Below, piece after piece: positions 17,404-19,656 of a stretch of DNA of 19,656 nt. A program made the position numbers and the translations under genes. The stretch is from positions 1 through 19,656 of the forward strand of contig JALNVE010000016.1 in the NCBI GenBank assembly GCA_023227695.1. Direction: 5' to 3'. This DNA comes from Paludibacteraceae bacterium (GTDB taxonomy: Bacteria; Bacteroidota; Bacteroidia; Bacteroidales; Paludibacteraceae). Position 1 is the first letter of the stretch. Each line of letters opens with the position of its first letter. The notes beneath the pieces were generated by a model. The model was not told the DNA's origin. It ran no database searches and worked only from the letters and a program-made list of their open reading frames with translations.

Positions 17404-18414
17404 ATGAGAAAAAAGATGAAGACGTCAAAATATATACTAACAGCCATTTTGGCAATCTTAGGGTTAAACCTCACCACCAAGGTAGAGGCTCAAGATTTGA
17501 TACTCTCTCAACCCTACTCCAGTTCGCTATATTTGGCACCATCGTTTGCGGGTATGTCTAACGGAGGAAAGGCATTCCTTACGTACCGTAACCAATGGCC
17601 AGGACTATCAGGTGGATATAACTCTGTGCTCATGGGTTGCGATTACTTCTTCCGAAGACAAAGCAGCAGCTTAGGTGTTCTTTTATCATACGACAACCAA
17701 GCTGGCATCTTCACCACATTAGAATTCAAGCCTCAATACAACTATCGAATTGAGGTTTCTAGAGGACTTTATTTCAGACCAGGAATCGAATTGTCAGCTT
17801 ATTATAAGGCTGTCAAAACCGACGAACTAGTTTTTGCAGATCAGATTGCCGTAGACGGAACCATTCTGAATAAGAACGAGATAGAGAGGCTTGACAAGAC
17901 CGGAGGACTAAAAATTGACGCTGCTGCATCTGTTCTACTCTACAATAACGATTTCTGGATTGGTGCGGATGTTCATCACCTCACTCAAACCGACGTCTCT
18001 TTTGTAGGAAATGAAGCCAAGACCCCAATGAAGATAACGGCAATGGGAGGTTATCGATTTGTATATGACAAGAACTGGCAAAGAGGAACAGAAGACGCAT
18101 TGACCGCTACTTTGCTCTTGCAACGTCAATCCGAATTCAATCAGATGCATATCGGCATCTTCTGGCACAAAATGCCACTTGAATTAGGAATCTCTTATCG
18201 CGACCTACCCTTCTTGTCAAAAGGCGACCTGATGAACCGAGACGCATTCATTTGCATGGCAGGTGTCTCTATCAACGAATCATTGAAAATTTCTTATAGT
18301 TATGACATCACATTGTCCAAACTATCAGGATATACCAATGGTGCTCACGAGATTGTTCTCTCAGTTAAATTCGACCAAAGAAACGAAAATGACCTTTCTT
18401 TCTTCTGCTATTAA
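17404..18414 (+). CDS. PorP/SprF-family type IX secretion outer membrane protein
   Basis: Outer membrane beta-barrel partner needed for export or surface attachment of a T9SS type B cargo, here presumably the giant protein just upstream. The first mature residues QDLILSQPYSSSLYLAPSFAG and the following TYRNQWP are the signature N-terminus of the PorP/SprF family; many alternating-hydrophobic strands follow. From the chosen start the protein has 336 residues with a signal peptide cleaved after VEA (29|30). An ATG at 17362 overlaps the upstream stop as ATGA and would add 14 charged residues before the signal peptide; a Met at 17416 is also possible. I prefer 17404 because it gives a normal-length signal peptide. 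It forms an operon with the giant gene and ends at a strong terminator. Unlike the Flavobacterium sprCDBF operon, no sprC or sprD lies between or downstream. Confidence 0.9.
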   Translation: MRKKMKTSKYILTAILAILGLNLTTKVEAQDLILSQPYSSSLYLAPSFAGMSNGGKAFLTYRNQWPGLSGGYNSVLMGCDYFFRRQSSSLGVLLSYDNQAGIFTTLEFKPQYNYRIEVSRGLYFRPGIELSAYYKAVKTDELVFADQIAVDGTILNKNEIERLDKTGGLKIDAAASVLLYNNDFWIGADVHHLTQTDVSFVGNEAKTPMKITAMGGYRFVYDKNWQRGTEDALTATLLLQRQSEFNQMHIGIFWHKMPLELGISYRDLPFLSKGDLMNRDAFICMAGVSINESLKISYSYDITLSKLSGYTNGAHEIVLSVKFDQRNENDLSFFCY

Positions 18415-18425
18415 TCATAACAAAC

Positions 18426-18470
18426 AGAGGATTTGAAAGAATTGTTTGCTTTTCAAATCCTCTCTTTTTT
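18426..18470 (+). terminator. Strong intrinsic terminator of the giant-gene/PorP operon
   Basis: Starting 12 bases after the PorP stop codon, GAGGATTTGAAA (18427-18438) pairs perfectly with TTTCAAATCCTC (18451-18462), extended by an outer A-T pair, with a 12-base loop and then TCTTTTTT. This is a classic rho-independent terminator. Confidence 0.9.
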
Positions 18471-18525
18471 ATATCATTTATAGATTTTATTCTCTGAGAC
18501 AGACAACGAATTCAATTATTTGCCG

Positions 18526-18534
18526 TATATTTGC
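18526..18534 (+). promoter_or_regulatory. Candidate -7 element TATATTTGC upstream of the DUF4290 gene
   Basis: This is a perfect match to the Bacteroidota -7 consensus TAnnTTTG. No good -33 TTTG is seen at the expected distance. Transcription from here would give a leader of about 135 bases before the preferred start codon at 18675, and that leader would contain the 18545-18575 hairpin. A second, weaker -7-like element (CACCTTTG, 18640-18647) lies closer to the gene. Confidence 0.4.
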
Positions 18535-18544
18535 ATGATTTAAA

Positions 18545-18575
18545 ACATCTGAATTAACCACTTTCACTCAGATGT
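18545..18575 (+). repeat. 8-bp hairpin in the putative DUF4290 leader
   Basis: ACATCTGA (18545-18552) is perfectly complementary to TCAGATGT (18568-18575), with a 15-base loop. No T-run follows, so it is not a terminator. It sits just after the candidate start of transcription and could be a leader structure or a protein-binding palindrome. Confidence 0.35.
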
Positions 18576-18674
18576 AGTTTACAAAAAACAAAGGCAAATT
18601 TATTTCTACAATGTTAATGTCGAAAACGAACATTTACGTCACCTTTGCCCAAAGTATACTCATTCAATTTATTT

Positions 18675-19268
18675 ATGGATTTAAAATACAACACGGAACA
18701 AAAACGCCTCATTCTGCCCGAATATGGCCGTAACATACAAAACATGGTTGATCATTGTCTCTCTATCAAAGACAAAGACGAGCGCACATCTTGTGCCTAT
18801 ACAATCATAGCCACAATGGGTAATCTTTTCCCTCATTTGAGAGATATCAACGACTTTAAACATATTCTTTGGGATCATTTGGCCGTCATGTCTGACTTCA
18901 AGTTGGATATCGACTATCCTTACGAAGTTGTCAAACAAGAGACGAATACAAAACCAGATACTATACCCTACTCTTCTTTTCGACAAATAAAGTACCTACA
19001 CTATGGCAAGACAATTCCTATTCTTATCAACAAAGCATTACAGATCGAAGACGAAGAGGAGAAAAAGCAACTCATCTACATGATAGCAAATCATATGAAG
19101 AGATGTTACTCTGCTTTCAACAAAGAGGGTATGGACGACCGCAAAATATTTGACGACATAAGAGAGATGTCCAACGGAGCCATCAAATTGGACGAATCGG
19201 AAATCAAACTTATTGAATACAAAGAACCCGTTGCTAAACCAACAACAGGAAAGAAGAAAAAGAAATAA
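18675..19268 (+). CDS. DUF4290 domain-containing protein
   Basis: Soluble protein of 197 residues with no signal peptide or membrane span. The opening MDLKYNTEQKRLILPEYGRNIQ and the WDHLAVMS and Y.....Y...I..LI..A..IED.EEK...I..IANHMK segments match the DUF4290 family of Bacteroidota, whose function is unknown. I chose ATG 18675 because family members start with a short M..YNT..K.L.LPEYGR sequence; extending upstream would require a TTG at 18645 and adds residues the family lacks. The C-terminus is a lysine-rich tail (KKKKK). In other Bacteroidales this gene usually sits next to cell-wall and ribosome-maturation genes such as murA and rimM; here a terminator and an insertion sequence follow instead. 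Confidence 0.88.
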   Translation: MDLKYNTEQKRLILPEYGRNIQNMVDHCLSIKDKDERTSCAYTIIATMGNLFPHLRDINDFKHILWDHLAVMSDFKLDIDYPYEVVKQETNTKPDTIPYSSFRQIKYLHYGKTIPILINKALQIEDEEEKKQLIYMIANHMKRCYSAFNKEGMDDRKIFDDIREMSNGAIKLDESEIKLIEYKEPVAKPTTGKKKKK

Positions 19269-19288
19269 CAAGCGATATATCATATTCT

Positions 19289-19321
19289 AAAAGCATTTCA
19301 ATTTTTTGGAATGCTTTTTTT
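19289..19321 (+). terminator. Intrinsic terminator after the DUF4290 gene
   Basis: AAAAGCATTTC (19289-19299) pairs with GGAATGCTTTT (19308-19318), with one T-G wobble and an 8-base loop, and runs into a T tract. It begins 20 bases after the stop codon. The A-rich left arm means it may also act in the opposite direction. Confidence 0.8.
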
Positions 19322-19412
19322 GTTTCTAAGAAACAGACAAAAAAAAACGGATCAGCGGATAGGTGGGGTTGGTATAGCGACAAGAATATTCCCCAAAATT
19401 CATGAATAGCAT

Positions 19413-19420
19413 TATCTTTG
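19413..19420 (+). promoter_or_regulatory. -7 promoter element TATCTTTG of the insertion sequence
   Basis: An exact match to TAnnTTTG ends only four bases before the ATG at 19425. Transcription would begin about at the start codon, implying a leaderless or nearly leaderless message. No matching -33 element is evident. Confidence 0.4.
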
Positions 19421-19424
19421 CGGA

Positions 19425-19656
19425 ATGGAAACAGATCAACTATTAAGAGAGATATTGCCAAGCGTAAAAGTAGACAACTTCGATGTCGAGAATTTTGAGA
19501 AAACCGAAGAACGCTTTGACATTTGGTTAAGCTAGAAGAAAGTGCAGGTGCGCGAAGACAAATGCAGGAAAAAAGTGATATCCTATGGATTCGGCCATTA
19601 CCACAACATACAGGATTATCCGATAAGAGGGCGGGCCACGTGGCTTCATGTGAGAA
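19425..19656 (+). pseudogene. ISAon1-like transposase N-terminal region, interrupted by TAG, running off the window
   Basis: The frame from ATG 19425 reads METDQLLREILPSVKVDN, then EERFDIWLS, a TAG at 19533-19535, and continues in the same frame as KKVQVREDK, SYGFGHYHNIQDYPIRGRA and TWLHVR to the window edge. The YPIRGRA.WLHVR segment is what I recognise from the small N-terminal-region protein of ISAon1-type elements in Bacteroidota, where a separate downstream frame carries the catalytic transposase. At the stop, relatives have Glu (W-L-D/S-E-K-K), so a single GAG-to-TAG change explains it. The frame is otherwise open on both sides. This suggests a recently inactivated copy, though a sequencing error or a recoded stop cannot be excluded. 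The left end of the element should lie within 19322-19424, but I could not identify its terminal inverted repeat because the right end is outside the window. Confidence 0.6.

Noticed and set aside
18645..18674. Upstream TTG start adding ten residues to DUF4290
   Set aside because: The ATG at 18675 gives the family's normal N-terminus; the TTG also overlaps a possible -7 element.
18611..18733. 40-codon frame starting before and overlapping the DUF4290 start
   Set aside because: It overlaps the conserved DUF4290 N-terminus in another frame and has no recognisable product.
19322..19345. GTTTCTAAGAAAC palindrome as the IS left terminal repeat
   Set aside because: It is a short local palindrome, and the right end of the element is outside the window, so a terminal inverted repeat cannot be tested.

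Overview
The window looks like Bacteroidota, most likely order Bacteroidales. Evidence: a one-protein hybrid two-component system, type IX secretion (T9SS) sorting domains of both type A and type B, a PorP/SprF-family protein, a DUF4290 protein, TAnnTTTG-type -7 promoter elements, AT-rich intergenic DNA and no clear Shine-Dalgarno sequences. I cannot name a genus.

Layout. Bases 1-238 hold no supportable gene. Three minus-strand genes follow, read from high to low coordinate: a secreted family-14-like polysaccharide lyase with Ig-like domains and a T9SS type A tail (5956-8148), an ApbE-type FAD:protein FMN transferase (4708-5775), and a 1471-residue hybrid sensor kinase/response regulator/AraC regulator (239-4654). 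A 382-base AT-rich divergent intergenic region (8149-8530) separates these from the plus-strand genes. The plus strand carries an 8.8 kb gene for a 2944-residue repeat-built surface protein ending in a T9SS type B (gliding-motility-like) domain (8531-17365). Its C-terminal end overlaps or abuts the start of a PorP/SprF-family outer membrane partner (17404-18414, possibly from 17362). After a strong terminator come a DUF4290 gene (18675-19268), a second terminator, and the left part of an ISAon1-like insertion sequence whose first reading frame is broken by a TAG codon (19425-19656, running off the window).

How it fits together. The giant protein and the SprF-like protein form a T9SS cargo/partner pair resembling sprB-sprF, without sprC or sprD between them. 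The divergently transcribed lyase is a second T9SS cargo of the other sorting class. The window is therefore centred on surface and exported proteins of the type IX pathway: a probable adhesin or motility-like filament and a probable uronate-polysaccharide-degrading enzyme. The hybrid regulator belongs to a class that controls polysaccharide use, but no SusC/SusD pair is present, so its target here is unknown. ApbE flavinylates respiratory or extracytoplasmic proteins; none of its usual substrates is in the window.

The main points for a second look are the four or more families of tandem repeats in the giant protein (including a reciprocal cysteine loss in two neighbouring SprB-like repeats), the complete catalytic residue pattern of a PL14 lyase on a T9SS cargo, a pair of mutually inverted palindromes between the lyase and apbE, and the broken IS next to DUF4290.
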